From Oxyruncus cristatus (Eukaryota > Chordata > Aves > Passeriformes > Cotingidae), in the NCBI GenBank assembly GCA_013399855.1, contig VXAY01006827.1, positions 1,417,298-1,481,297 on the forward strand: 64,000 nt of DNA. The letters are read 5' to 3'. Both the position numbers and the translations under genes were made by a program. The notes under the pieces are model-generated. The model worked only from the letters and a program-made list of their open reading frames with translations, made no database searches and was not told where the DNA came from. Below, in pieces: positions 1 to 11,700 of this stretch (the stretch's first letter is position 1; every line of letters begins with the position of its first letter).

Positions 1-1888
1 TAATGCAAGAAAGCTGAAACAAATTGCACACCTGAAGGGATGTGTGATTTCTTGCCTCTGGAATTCTTCAGCGGGATGGGGGGAGAGAGACAGTTCATGG
101 TGCCTGAGGGCACTATCCCAGATGGCTCAGTCGTGATCCCCTTTCTTTAGTCATCTGCCTTTTATAGCCCACTGTTCATTGAGATCAAGAACCACCGGGT
201 AACACAAAAAATTGGCATGGAATAAACAAATGCTTCAAATGAACAACCCCTGTACCCGAGTAGAAGCCAGCAGGGAAAGTAAGGGTTTGGTTTGGTTTTG
301 CAGGAGAGAAACAGGGAAAGGATAGGTAAAAAAACTGGTTAATGTTGGTGGGGAGAAAGATAAGGACTTACTGGCTGAGTGGAGAAAAACTGGTTGATAG
401 ATGAGGATGGGCAACCAACTTTAGGAAAATTAATTCTTGAGGCCCTGAATTTAACAGGGTTTACTACTTAATGTAGAAGATACCATTTCAATAGGGTTTC
501 TATCTTCTATGCTGTTGTGTGGTAAAGCATTGCTTGTGCCAGATCTATTTGTTCAATTCCATTTATGAGAGTTGAAGTCTGATGTAGGTCACTGAGAGGG
601 AAAAAGGATGATATTCATTGGCTATTTCGGTATCCTTTTAAGGAAGACTTTTTAAAGATAGACTTTTTCTGATATTATGAAAGCAGAAATTGGTTTGTGG
701 ACACTCCATGTGTTCAGAATTAGACTACCTCCCTCCCTCTACCCTGCCCTGCCCTTCCTCTGCCTCTTCCTGCTCCCCCCGTTACCCATTGCATTGATTT
801 GGTGGCTGGCCAGGGTACCTGCTGGCAGCAATATGTGCTGCCATATGAAAGAACAGAGTTTGGTTTTCCACGGTCTCTCATCTCTCCCTTATCTTCCTGT
901 TTCCTGGCAGAGCTCCTGGCAGTGTCAGTGCAGCACTCCAAGCCTTCCGAGGCACAGGATGGAGTCTTTTCCTTATGACCTGCTTGATAAATTGCTGAGC
1001 ACAGTTTTTCTGAGGTTTGGATTTGAAGCAAATGGCTCACAAGGCCATGGCTGGCAAAAAACCAAAACAGAAACAACTGTAAGAGAATTGTCTCACCTTT
1101 TTATCTCTATTGTATTTAGAAAATTGAACAACCATTTTCACCTCCCTTTTGTTAGACAAGTTTAACTGTGTCTCCAGTGCTGTACATTCCCCTGGAGAAC
1201 AAATGTTAATTAATGGGTCATCTCATGTAGTCCCTTTAAAATAGGGAAGCAGTTTAGTTATCCCAGTCGTTCTGCACAAGCACAACTTATTACTAATTTA
1301 CTCAGCCATTTCTTACAATCCAGTTTGGCAGTGATTTTTTTGGATTTAAACTGGAGATAGCTTAGAGAATCTCAACCATCTGTAGCTCCAAGCTGTACTA
1401 TGATACTAAAACAAGGATGGAGAATTAAATAAGAAACCTTTTAAGTTTTATTATGGGGTTGTTTTCTCTTTAAATATTCTTATATGAAACTGTATTTAAC
1501 GAAGGACTGCCCAGCCTAAGGAATCACGACTGAGGTTACATTCTAAGCAACAATTAGCAGTCACAAAATGTAGATGGTATTTGGAGAATAGTCTTGGGGC
1601 AGAGAAAGCAGCACGCAGAGTGGGTTGTAAGAGTTATTGTGGAGCTCAGCACAGCTGGAATGAGTGCTTCTGCAATTCATTTAATATTCTGCACCTTAGG
1701 GAACGACTGTTTTAGGCTCTTAATTATGCAAGTAGAAAATCATGATTTGTTTTTATATTTGGGGAGTTGCTAGAGACATGAAAACATGCTGATGAGCAAC
1801 TTTTAAGCTATAATTGATTGCTGTACTAAGTAGGAGGAAATGTCACTTGATGAGTAGAAAACTAATGTGCATGACACTTGTTTTGCAG
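1..1888 (+). other. TRMT6: TRMT6 intron (upstream exons outside the window)
   Basis: This stretch precedes the first recognisable TRMT6 exon and ends in a TTTTGCAG acceptor. I searched it for the conserved stretch that comes just before the GLIVASKFHP-type segment in TRMT6 and did not find it, so the earlier exons probably lie left of the window. The open frame at 677-1165 has no family resemblance and no convincing splice sites. I see no clear repeat here. Confidence 0.6.
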
Positions 1889-1991
1889 CTTAATTGTAGC
1901 CAGCAAGTTTCATCCCACACCCTTATTACTGTCTTTATTGGAATTTGTTGCTCCTTCAAGGCCTTTTGTTGTCTACTGCCAGTATAAAGAG
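1889..1991 (+). CDS. TRMT6: TRMT6 coding exon (third from last)
   Basis: The acceptor is TTTTGCAG and the donor GAG|GTAAAT. The exon opens with one base that completes a codon from the previous exon and ends on a codon boundary (103 nt). It encodes LIVASKFHPTPLLLSLLEF through CQYKE. Confidence 0.94.
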
Positions 1992-3654
1992 GTAAATCAG
2001 CTATGTTACTTTAGCTATTTACTGTCCAAGTTTGATACCCTTCTGCTGCGTAACCTACTATTTGTTTTTTTGGGTTTTTTTTAAGCCATTACTAGAATGT
2101 TACACAAAGCTGAGAGAAAGAGGTGGAGTTATAAACCTAAAGCTGTCTGAAACCTGGCTACGAAACTACCAGGTAAGGATCCCAGTAAGTGGCTGTCAAA
2201 GCTGCAAATACTCAAATACTGGGGAGCAAAACACTCTCTGAAACTTTTGGATTGAGTGAAACAATGTGTAAGCTCATGCATTTGTTTTACCCATGAGTCG
2301 TGGGTATTCTGAGGAGTTTTAATGCTTCATTGCAACCATTTTAAATGGAAATACTTTATTTTTTTCTTACAAAGCATTTCACTGAAGCACTTGCTGAAAT
2401 ATTTGTAGCGAAGTGTTGTCCTTTAGTGGCCAACCTAAAGCACTGTCACGTGAGAGAGATGTAGCAAAATATTGCAAGTGTTTATTCGTTTCCAGCTGGT
2501 CTGACAGCTGAAAAGTATGTGTAATGTTGAGAATGGTGGTGACTTATAAAATTATCATCTTCAAACAGCACATTTCCTGGAACCCAAGTAACAAGTTTCT
2601 GGTCTGGGAACGGAACAATAAAAACAAAATGAGAGGGGAAAATATCACCAGAGTGAGAAATGTCAGTGTGACTTGACTTTGTTTGAACAAGATGTTTGTG
2701 GGAAAATGAGTTGCTGCTTCATCTCTGAAGCAGCAGAAGTGTATCTGAGGAGCAGCTCACCACATCTGAGGGAGGTGCACTCCACTGGCTTCCTCCTTGC
2801 CCAAGGGCTTCTGGAGTCCATAGGCAATTACGATTACTGACTTACTTATTGGGCAGCCAAACTGGGAATGACCAGGAGATCCACAGATGTTTGCACAGGG
2901 TAGGCTTGGAAAGGGTTACTGTGTCCAGGTGCAGTGTTGTTCCAACACTGCACAGTCTCCTGGACACAGGTCAGTCAGTTCAGACCTGCAGTGGCAGTCA
3001 GAGTAAGAAGGAAATACCTGAAGGAAAGTCCTTTGCAAAGAGTGTAATGCAGCTGAAAATGATGGTTCATTGCATGTCTTACCTTAAGCTACATAAAGGT
3101 GGTAGTGACAGAACTGGAAATTCCTGTTCTGTTCTGTTAGATCAGCTGTGGTTCCAAATACACCACTTCTCATCACATAATGGGATTTCCATGCAACCCA
3201 AAGCTTGACTTCACAATTTTGCTGGAAATGCCACAAAGAATTAATCAGCAAGGCATTGGCCTGTATTCTCACGTTTCTGTAACTGGATTCTCACCTGCAG
3301 ATACTTTAAAGATAAAAACACTTTCCAAGTGGCTGTCTGTTGTTGTGGCTGGAAAAAAAAAATTACATCCAATACCGTAAGCTGAAATTACCCAACATGA
3401 TGTGCAGATAGAGAGTGAGTTTTTACAGGTGCTTGTTGTGGGGTTTTGAGTGTGTTTTGTTGTCGTTTGCTTTTTTAAAGGTCTTACCAGATCGAAGCCA
3501 TCCAAAACTGACAATGAGTGGAGGTGGAGGGTACCTTCTGTCTGGCATCACTGTTGTCTTGGATAAGGGCAAATCTGATTCCAGTAATTTAGAAGCACTG
3601 AAGATGGAGGAGCCATCACCTAAAAGATGCAAAGTTCAAGACCTTCACTGTTAA
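1889..3654 (+). CDS. TRMT6: TRMT6, tRNA (adenine-58-N1) methyltransferase non-catalytic subunit, C-terminal part (three exons)
   Basis: TRMT6 pairs with the catalytic subunit TRMT61A. Together they make N1-methyladenosine at position 58 of tRNAs, chiefly in the nucleus; TRMT6 mainly contributes to tRNA binding (known for the Gcd10/TRM6 family). Here I see only the last 120 or so residues, in exons 1889-1991, 2086-2172 and 3481-3654. They join in phase as the conserved C-terminal half-domain: LIVASKFHPTPLLLSLLEF, then RPFVVYCQYKE, PLLECYTKLRERGGVINLKL, SETWLRNYQ, and VLPDRSHPKL followed by the glycine-rich MSGGGGYLLSG. After this comes a variable polar tail containing the basic PKRCK stretch, ending at TAA 3652-3654. 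All junctions are GT/AG and no frame is broken. The first exon starts with the third base of a split codon, so it depends on an exon left of the window. The gene converges on CHGB. Identification is by recognised family sequence. Confidence 0.95.
2086..2172 (+). CDS. TRMT6: TRMT6 coding exon (second from last)
   Basis: This 87-nt exon encodes 29 codons (PLLECYTKLRERGG to LRNYQ), in phase 0 at both ends. Its donor is CAG|GTAAGG. Its acceptor lies behind a T/G-rich tract with TTTTTTTTAAG and is only 94 nt from the previous exon, so that intron is very short. Confidence 0.95.
3481..3654 (+). CDS. TRMT6: TRMT6 last coding exon
   Basis: The acceptor is TTTTTTAAAG. The exon has 57 codons plus TAA. 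It starts VLPDRSHPKL, contains MSGGGGYLLSG, and ends in a diverged hydrophilic tail (EEPSPKRCKVQDLHC). The tail is about as long as the human one but different in sequence, as expected for the variable end of this protein. Confidence 0.95.
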   Translation, partial: VLPDRSHPKLTMSGGGGYLLSGITVVLDKGKSDSSNLEALKMEEPSPKRCKVQDLHC

Positions 3655-4520
3655 CATTTGGAGAATCGATTTGGTTTCTTAGATCTCAGGAGTCTTCCTG
3701 TCAGTAAAAATACCTGTACTTTCAGTGCTCTTGACAGCACAGAAATTGTGCCTGTCACACATCTGTCAGAAAAAGCAGCAGAACTGTGTGGTGGGGGGAT
3801 TGTCTCACTCCTTTGATCTGAATGTGAAGAAGAACCCCTGGAAGCAAACAGCACACTGAAATCACTGTAACATCAGAAAGAAGAGATCAAGGAAGATGAA
3901 GCATCAGTGAAGGCATTCTGTTTGTTTGTTGCCAAAGCTGAATGTGATGTAGTTTTTCAGAAGGCTGAGTCTGAATCAACACATCCAACTTAGCTTTCCA
4001 TTTTCCCAGAGCAGCATCAGAGAATTCTCATCAGCATTCTGTGTGATCTGCTCCCCCTTTGGACACAGAACTCGGCCATTTTCAGTAATTTAAGAAAGTA
4101 GAATGAACAGGAAAAAAAATCACTTTTTTTTCCAAAGGAACAATAAAAAAACTAATGTTAGACATGACCCCATGTTTACAGCATGACCCCATGTTTTCCT
4201 GAAATAAATACAGAAGAGAAAGTGCATGTTCTTAAATTAAAATACTAAGTATTTAAACAGAATGTCTCTATTAGTATTGTCTGTCATTTTTCTGAGAGAT
4301 GTTATGTATTTTTAAGATACTACTTTGAAAACTGCTATATGTATATATATTTATTCTGATGTTTCATCTTTCAGGATGTCAGCTTTTTTTATTGATTTCT
4401 TTTTTTAACTTTGCATTTGCCATGCCAATTAAACTGCAGGGTGTTTTTCCTAATGAGATTTATCTTCTTTTTCTTACTTTTCCCTCTTCTTGGAAATAAA
4501 AAGGTCTAGAATAGGCTTCA
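3655..4520 (+). other. TRMT6: TRMT6 3' untranslated region
   Basis: This is AT-rich sequence downstream of the TAA. Three AATAAA hexamers on the plus strand could each mark the 3' end: 4142-4147, 4203-4208 and 4495-4500. I cannot tell which is used. The last would give a UTR of about 0.87 kb. No other gene is visible here. Confidence 0.6.
4163..4196 (+). repeat. 15-bp direct duplication in the TRMT6 3'UTR
   Basis: The string CATGACCCCATGTTT occurs at 4163-4177 and again at 4182-4196, a 19-base period with a four-base spacer. It lies between two candidate poly(A) signals. Confidence 0.85.
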
Positions 4521-5340
4521 GGAGAACCCCTTTGCTGTCTGCACCCCATTGCACCCCTGGTCAGAGCTTTAGGTCCACGTGGGAGCTCGTAGGGCCAGAA
4601 GGACTTGGCTTCTGCTCTTGAACTTATTTATCAGGTTCTGGACTGACTGGACAGACCCTGGAGCTTTGGGATCAAGTAATCAGACGTCATAAAGCTATAA
4701 AATTCTGGATTTTGGGATGCCATTAGCTCAAAACAGGGGTTATATTCTGTGTAAAGAAGCAGTTAAGGATTTCTCTTAGGAGAACAGGTAGAGGGTATTT
4801 CAGGTTTTATCTACTGCTGGGTTTTGCAAACTTTCCAGTGTTTTTCTACTTTTATGGAAAGTTTCTTCTCTCTTTTCTTCTGCTTATGTGAAAAACCCAT
4901 CAGAGGAGAGGATGCAGGTTTCACCATCTGCTCTTTTCTACCTGCTTCATGGATCTGAAAAACGTGCTTTGCCCCTCTCACCCTTCCATGCAGTGCCAAG
5001 GGTGGCAGATCACACGAGAGAACAGAAGTGTGATGTGTGGTTCTTAGGAAGCTTTTTTTAAAATTCTGGATTTCTCAGCTTCTCTGAAGAACTAGCAGCC
5101 AAAAGCTGGATGTAGGTCCACACGTACACACCGAAGGGAAACTGGGACTTCGAAAGCACCCGATATCCAGTACGTGATGAAACCCTGAGATAACAGAGCT
5201 TAGAGTGACGGACAGGACCCTGGAGGCTTGGGAAAGGATGAAATCCGTGTCAGCCAGGAGACCAGTAATGAAAAACTATCTTCTGCTTCGTTTCTCTTAC
5301 CTGTAAAGCAGGTAACAACCCACTCGGTCAAGTAAGCAGG
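4521..5340. other. Intergenic spacer between the convergent TRMT6 and CHGB 3' ends
   Basis: About 0.8 kb lies between the last plausible TRMT6 poly(A) signal and the CHGB poly(A) signal. I see no family sequence, splice-framed open frame or repeat in it. Confidence 0.6.
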
Positions 5341-5344
5341 GAGA

Positions 5345-5669
5345 AAGTTTGGTCCAAGATCAATGGTTTTTATTATTGCAAACTCAGACAAATATATTTC
5401 TGGAGAACACTAACACAATTATTTTCAAAAGCCTATTAAAAATATCTGCCCACATGAAAGGTTATGATACTAAAATTCATGCCATTCAGGTCTCAGTAGC
5501 GTAACAGCAAATTAAAGACATTTTCAGCTGTATAAATCACTACACTATAGTGGACAGTAAACAGTATTTCCTGGGCTTAGGGCAAACAACAATCCAGTGG
5601 CAGTGAATTTACCACAGAACACGGGTACTGCGAGTACAGCTACACCAATCTCTGAAACCCCAAACATCT
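5345..5669 (-). other. CHGB: CHGB 3' untranslated region
   Basis: Sequence between the CHGB TGA and the poly(A) site implied by the AATAAA at 5369-5374. Small open frames here have no recognisable content. Confidence 0.65.
5369..5374 (-). terminator. CHGB: CHGB poly(A) signal AATAAA
   Basis: TTTATT on the plus strand reads AATAAA on the minus strand, about 300 bases past the CHGB stop codon. It is the first such hexamer downstream of the stop. Cleavage would fall near 5340-5355, giving a 3'UTR of about 0.32 kb. Confidence 0.7.
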
Positions 5670-5753
5670 TCAGCCTCTCCTGAGGCTGTTCAGCTTCTCT
5701 GCTATACTCTGCAGCTCCAAATCCATAGCGGCCAGGTTTTCCAGTTCTTTTTC
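5670..5753 (-). CDS. CHGB: CHGB exon 5 (last coding)
   Basis: This exon encodes 27 codons plus TGA after acceptor [36 protein letters not shown]. It is phase 0 with exon 4. It corresponds to the mammalian C-terminal region that yields secretolytin, but here the end reads [11 protein letters not shown] where human has IAEKFSQRG. Confidence 0.96.
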   Translation of the reverse strand, partial: EKELENLAAMDLELQSIAEKLNSLRRG

Positions 5754-8700
5754 CTGTGAAAACATAAAGAGCATTTTACTCATCAAATAACGTTGGCAAA
5801 TATTTTGTTCCATGAAAACGAGAGAAAAGGCCATTTCTAAGGCAGATGATCTGCTACTTAACGGTCCCTGAGCTGACTGCCCGGGTAAGAGGTGTTACCA
5901 GCATACACTCTGTGCAATTTCCTGCTTTTATCTGAATTAGGGCAGGGGAAAAGTATCCAAATACTCATTCTGAGAGCTGGCCCTAATTACAGCCTAATCA
6001 TTTGAGATTTAAAGCACCGTTAGCGGTGATGTGCCGCTCTCTCACAGCTGCAGTCCCTTCTGCTCAGGTGAAGGTCCTTTAGGGAAGCCACAGCCTGACA
6101 ATCACAGTGGCTCGGGCTTATGACACACAGCGAGCACAGTGTGCAGCAAGAGGAACATCTCCACAATAACAGAGAGTAGGAGAAGCTTTATGCTGCCAAT
6201 TCTTGTTTATTATGACTTGCTAACACCATTCAATGCCTGTGTAAATCAGTATTCAGCCTCCACTGCTCCAGTGACTGGGAATTCTATAGCTGGCTGATTT
6301 CACTGAACATCCAAGTTACTTTCTAACTGTGCTTTAAACAACCCGACAGACCGAGTGCTGTTTGTCAGTTACCTCTCTGCTCCTGCTGCCACTGGCATCT
6401 TTTTTATTAGTCTGTAACACCATACAGGGAGAGGTAGGGCCCAAGGGGGAAGAAAATCTCCCTTCCCTTCCTGTCCTGCAGCAGACAGAAGCTAATACCT
6501 TTATTTCATAAACTGTAGTTTATGCCCTGGGGTAGTTCACCGAATTCAAAGTTCCACCATTCAAAGAAAGCAGATTTTTAGATCACTGAACATCTGACTC
6601 TCAGTGTGACTTAATCTTGTTTGTGTTTTTCCATGCACAGTTTACCAGCTGCCTTGGGAATGGATTTGGGAATGTGCCTTTGAAGCTTCTCCCAGCTTTT
6701 CAGAGAAACACCTGTACACATACCTCCTCTTCCGTCAGAGGCCTCTGGCTTAGATTTCTTTTGTCGTTCCCAGTTATGTGACGTTTCTTCAGGTCTTCTC
6801 CAGAACTGTACAACTCTGGGAATTCAGCTGATTTCTTCCTGTAATTCAGAAGTTGTGCAAGTTGATCCACCTTGCTGTATTGCCTTTCCACATCGTTTCT
6901 GTTAATTTTGCCACGATTCCTCTTCTCAGAGCGTTTGTGCTTCAGAGCACTCAGGATTTGCTTTTCCCCCCACCAGTCATAATCATATTCAGGGAAAAGA
7001 CTCTTCTCATTCAGGGCAGGCCTGCTTTCCTCTTTGCCCTCCAAACGCTGCTCTCCTGTGCTGTCCCTCTTCTCCAAGTGCCGGCTTTTCCACCACAGCA
7101 GTGGGTAGAAAGGGCTGTAGGATGCTGCGGTTCTCTTCTCCTTCTCTGCAGGGAGACTGCTTCTGTACTCTTCCCTCTCTGCATATCTTTCCTCCTCTTC
7201 ATTTTCCACCTGATCACTGCTGTGATGCTTCTTTTCTACCTCCTCCTCCTCCTCCTCCTCACTGTAGCTGGGGTAGCGCTGCTGCTCCCCCCCGTCCTCG
7301 GTGCTGTGCTGCCTCCTGGCCTGCCCTCGGTGCTCCCAAGCAGATGCTTTCTGTGACCCTTCCTCTTCATTATTCCAGAGGCGGAATCTTCCTCCAGCAC
7401 GATGCTGCTTCTCCTTGCTGCCACCACTGAGGTAACTGTCCGGTTCTTCCTCATTTTCATCCGCAGGATACGTCCTTCCCTCGGAACGGTGCCTCCTGGC
7501 CTCGTGTGATCCATCGTGATGTCTCCTCTCCTTGTGCCATTTCTCGTTACTTTCCTCACTGTGGTGATACCTCTTGTTTTCTTCTTCACTGCTCTCTTCA
7601 CTGCTCTCTTCACTGCTCTCTGCCCTTTGCTGCCACCTGTCTCTGTACTTCTCAATTCCCTGGATTGAAAGCCTCTTCTCCTTCACCTCCTCGGACCCAC
7701 GCCCCCCGTGATAACCACTCTTCTCCTCACGCTGCTCTTCATGCTGCTGCTGATGGTGGTTCCATTGGTTCCAGAGACGGGTCTCCTCTGTGTCTGATTC
7801 CTCAGCTACTTCCCCTGTCTCACCACCATGGCCCCTCTTGTCTTCATAGGAGTCACCCACTCTGTGCCTCCCATGGTATTGTTTGGGTTTGTAGGGTTGC
7901 TTTTCCTCCTCTGTTTCTTCACCCTCATCAGATTCTTCCCGCTCTTGCTGATGGGAGAAATCACGTTCCTTAGACTCGTGGTGGTACTTTTCACTTCTTT
8001 CTTCCTCTCCCTCTTCACCTTCATGAATTTGTTTGTAAGGGCTCTGCATTCCCTCCTCCAAGTGCCAGAGGCCTGTGGGGCGCTGACCATTCCCGTCACG
8101 GAAATCTGTGCTCGTGCCTCCAGAGTGAGACTTCTTGTTGAGAACAGCAAGTTCCACATCTTCATCACAACACCTGCTCTCTTTGCTTCCTTCTTCACTG
8201 TGGTAATTCCTCTCCTCCTCTCTTCCAGTTTCCTGATAGTGGGTTTTTTCTTCTGTGTAAAGTCTCTCATCTTGAGCAGGCGTGTGGTGTCCAGCCTCCT
8301 CTTCCGTGCTTTTACCTTCCTCATGAGCAAGTTTCTCCTCATCGCTTTCTTTCATGTAGTTTTTAGATACCTCTTCTGCCCGACTTTGTTCTTGCTCCGT
8401 GCTCCCAGTATGATGTTCTTCAGTCTCTGCGGGGTCTTTGGAACGCCTCACTTCAAGTTGTTTGCTTTCACTTCTCTCTCTGTCATTTCTGCCACCTGTA
8501 ACACCAAGAGCAGCACAATGGAGTAATCCAGCTCTCCACTGAAGTGTTATTTCAGCGCAAATACACAACTGGCTTCCCAAAGTAGCAAGAAGATTTGGAC
8601 AGAATTGATTTTCTTAATGCTGCTTTTAAAATCAGTAATTTGCTAATATTTTTTTTATGTTTACCTGGAAGAGGATGAACTAACTTTCATTTAATTAGGC

Positions 8701-11700
8701 ATCTTAAAAGTTCCCCTGGAATTTCCAGAATAATTTTTCCTCTTCGGCTTTTTTCTTTGTTTGTGATCGTGTTTTTAGCATTGAATTAAATCAGCTTTCA
8801 TTCCCACTAAAAATCAGAGGGATCTGGAGTTGTGTTCAGTTGTTTGAGTGTCAGGCCTTACCCACCACATATGATTATTCACAAAAAAGACAACCACCTA
8901 TTCCAAGCTACTTGAAAATATTAGGGGGTTTTAGGAAATTTTAAAGGTTTTAAGTCGACTGAAAAAAAATTAAAGAAATCTGTTGCTTTGCAACAGTTAT
9001 GTTTAATCAAATCACGTTCCTTCCGCTATTTCTGAAGTGTTAAATGAAAGTCTGACTTTGACTGCATATGTAACAACATACTTCCATGAAGATATTTGTG
9101 CTTGAGTCTGAGTAGCATCAGAAATAGATCACAAATCCTCAAAGCTATCACACAATAGCTGCACTGATTTAGAAATATCTCACTATTTATGAGAAGTTTC
9201 TCATCATCTGCTACTCTTGGATAATGTCTAAGGGCAAAAATGCGATGCTTACCCTCTCTTTACAGTAACTGTTTTTTTTATCTTCCAAAACATGGCAAAT
9301 ATACAGGGTGGGGGATTTTTCCCTGAAATTACAGCGTCATAAACTAAGCTTGATGGCATTTAGCATTTCCTAGGAATCAGGGGCTGAGTTAGATAAAAAA
9401 TACATGTTTTCCCCAAGTGTAAACCCTACCCTGTTCTGATGACTGTCTGAGGGCCATGCATTATTCCCTCTACAAACAAGGAGGAGACAGACAGGTTTCA
9501 GTGTTCATGGACTCAGCTGCCTTGTTGATTTAAACGCTGATTTGATTTGAAGACAGCTCCTACCCTCTGGAATACATTCAGCATGTGGTCCAAACATGGT
9601 CACATCTGTTGACTTCTCGGGCTACCTACAGAGTCTGTCAAACTCTCTCAGACTCTCCAGGTGGTCTAAGTAGAGAGCCACAAGTGTTAGCTAAGAATCC
9701 CTGACAATTACCAGGTCAGGCTGTTTGTTCTTTGAGTGAGACAGACTAAACAGAAGGAAATCAGAAGTTTGATACCAGAATTTGGAGGCACCAGTTTCAC
9801 ACAGGCTGAAGTAACAGTTCACCAGCTGCGACGCAAGACAGAAACCATCTAAATTCCTTTGACGAGTTCAGGTAATGTTGTACTTACTCTTCTTCAGGAT
9901 TTCTTTGCATTCCGGATTAATTGGTGGTGCATTTGGCTTAGACAGAGCATTGGACAGAACTTCCACTATGCACTGGGTTACCTAGAAGAGACAAAATAGG
10001 AGAAGAAATGGCAAAAATGGAAATCTTACTCCTGATCCAGCTGGTAGAAAAGTTAGTTTAGGATTAGAGTTCAGGCTATTGTTAGTGAGTTTTGAGTAAT
10101 CCCCAGGTCTAACACAAGTTCTTGTGCCTTTGGCCATCAACTGCTTTGCTCCTCACAGTATCAGCACGAAGAGAAGAGGCACAAGCTCTTTTTATCTCCC
10201 CTTTAGTTTGCACAGGTAAAGGCTCCTTTTGTACCTCTTTACATATTAAATACCCTATTCAGTGCAAAGGAGAGGTACAGGAGTACAAATGAGGTAACAG
10301 CACCCTACAAAAAAACCCAAGCACAACACACATGCAAAGGATGAGAATCGTCCTGTAGGATCTGTCCAAATGAGGATGCTGCAAAGGTGCAAAGGTAGTT
10401 TGGGTTGCCAATAAACCAAACCCACCTTTGTGTCCTCTGTAAGTGACCTGCTCCACACCTTTTCATGTGTGTGTGCCATAAGCCCTGCCTGGGTTTTAGA
10501 GCTTAACATTCAACCGGATAGGCTTCTGGAAGCAGAGGGAACTGATTTAGGAAAGTCACACGACCTCCTCTAATTCTAAGTGCGACCAGCGTAGCTCCTC
10601 AGTATAAAATGATTTTCAAGTGATGAGGTTGTTGGTTGTGAGCAAACACTGGGGGTACAAGAGCCTCAGGTCGACAATCTGGGTGGCTGACTTGGAAAAG
10701 ACAATAAAACATTTGCAGAGCTTATCTTTTAACTATTTTTAGTTATTACCAGGTGTTTACTAATCTAAATGATCACATTAACAACCAGTGCAGAGGGTCT
10801 GAGCTAATGGCATTTATTTAATCACACAGGTTAAGAATCTCTTTCTAAAGCAGGAGATGAGAGGACTACATTAGAAAGTCTGTTGCACAGCTGGCCACTG
10901 TAGATATTTCATCTGTCCTCAAAGCTGCCATCTCTCTTTATACGGTACAATATCCTGTCCTATCAAACAGTTCATTTTTCAGGAAGCTGTGCAGTGCACA
11001 GTTCCAGAAGCACCACACGAGAACAGCTTCTCTTTCCTTCAAGTGCACACAGGTATCTTCTGACAGCTAAAGGGGCTCTAAATTCCACATCAGCAATGAT
11101 CTGTTAAGAGTTTACCCTTAGGAAAAAGAGCATTACCCCGGGAGTTTAGAGACAGAACACGGAGAACACGCCACTGATAACTTTCTGAAGTTTGCTTTGA
11201 CACGCAGCTACTCACCATTTCTTCAGCACGGTCTTTTTCTACTGGAACTGTGCTGACACCTGGAAGAAAAACAAGTTATTACAGACTCATTAACACTGGC
11301 AACAAGCATCAGTGACAGGAGTTCTCAGTCAAATTGGTCTGATGAGACGGCTTGAGTTTTGGGTTGGCTGGTCAGTAAACCAGGCACATTCCACATTAAA
11401 TCTTCCCTTTTTCGGATGGAAAAGCAATGTAAGATTGCAGCATGGCACGAGAGAAGAGGCATGTTAACATTTGTAGCACTAACAGCATACACACCACCAA
11501 AAAAATCCCACTCCAAGAAACCCCCAAAAAACCATCGCCACCAAAAAACCAACCAACCAACCAACCAAAAAAAAAAAAACCCTAAAAAAAAAGGAAACAA
11601 AAACCCACAAAAACCACAAAACAAAAACCAAAATGACCCCACAATGGCAAACCCAAACTAAAACAACAACAAAACCCAAACCCCACACCAAACAGGAAAC

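Noticed and set aside
677..1165. 162-codon plus-strand frame in the TRMT6 intron, considered as a missing TRMT6 exon
   Set aside because: Its sequence does not resemble TRMT6, and the conserved segment expected upstream of exon 1889 is not in it.
7236..8342. Arg/Lys-rich minus-strand frames of 139 and 178 codons overlapping CHGB exon 4
   Set aside because: Frame-shifted readings of the same GA-rich exon. The CHGB frame is confirmed by phase and by family motifs.
7828..8526. 232-codon open frame on the plus strand, opposite CHGB exon 4, rich in Phe/Leu and membrane-like
   Set aside because: It is the antisense of Glu/Lys/Arg-rich CHGB codons, which automatically reads as Leu/Phe/Ser without stops. 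It has no splice logic or family resemblance.
8496..8580. Upstream extension of the CHGB exon 4 frame with its own Met ([15 protein letters not shown])
   Set aside because: It lies before a good acceptor (GTTACAG). Only splicing at 8495 joins exon 3 in phase and rebuilds the known granin N-terminus.
11503..11697. Idea that the A/C tracts are interstitial telomere repeats
   Set aside because: The vertebrate unit CCCTAA is absent. The words are CCAA, AAAC and AAACCC mixtures without a regular six-base period.
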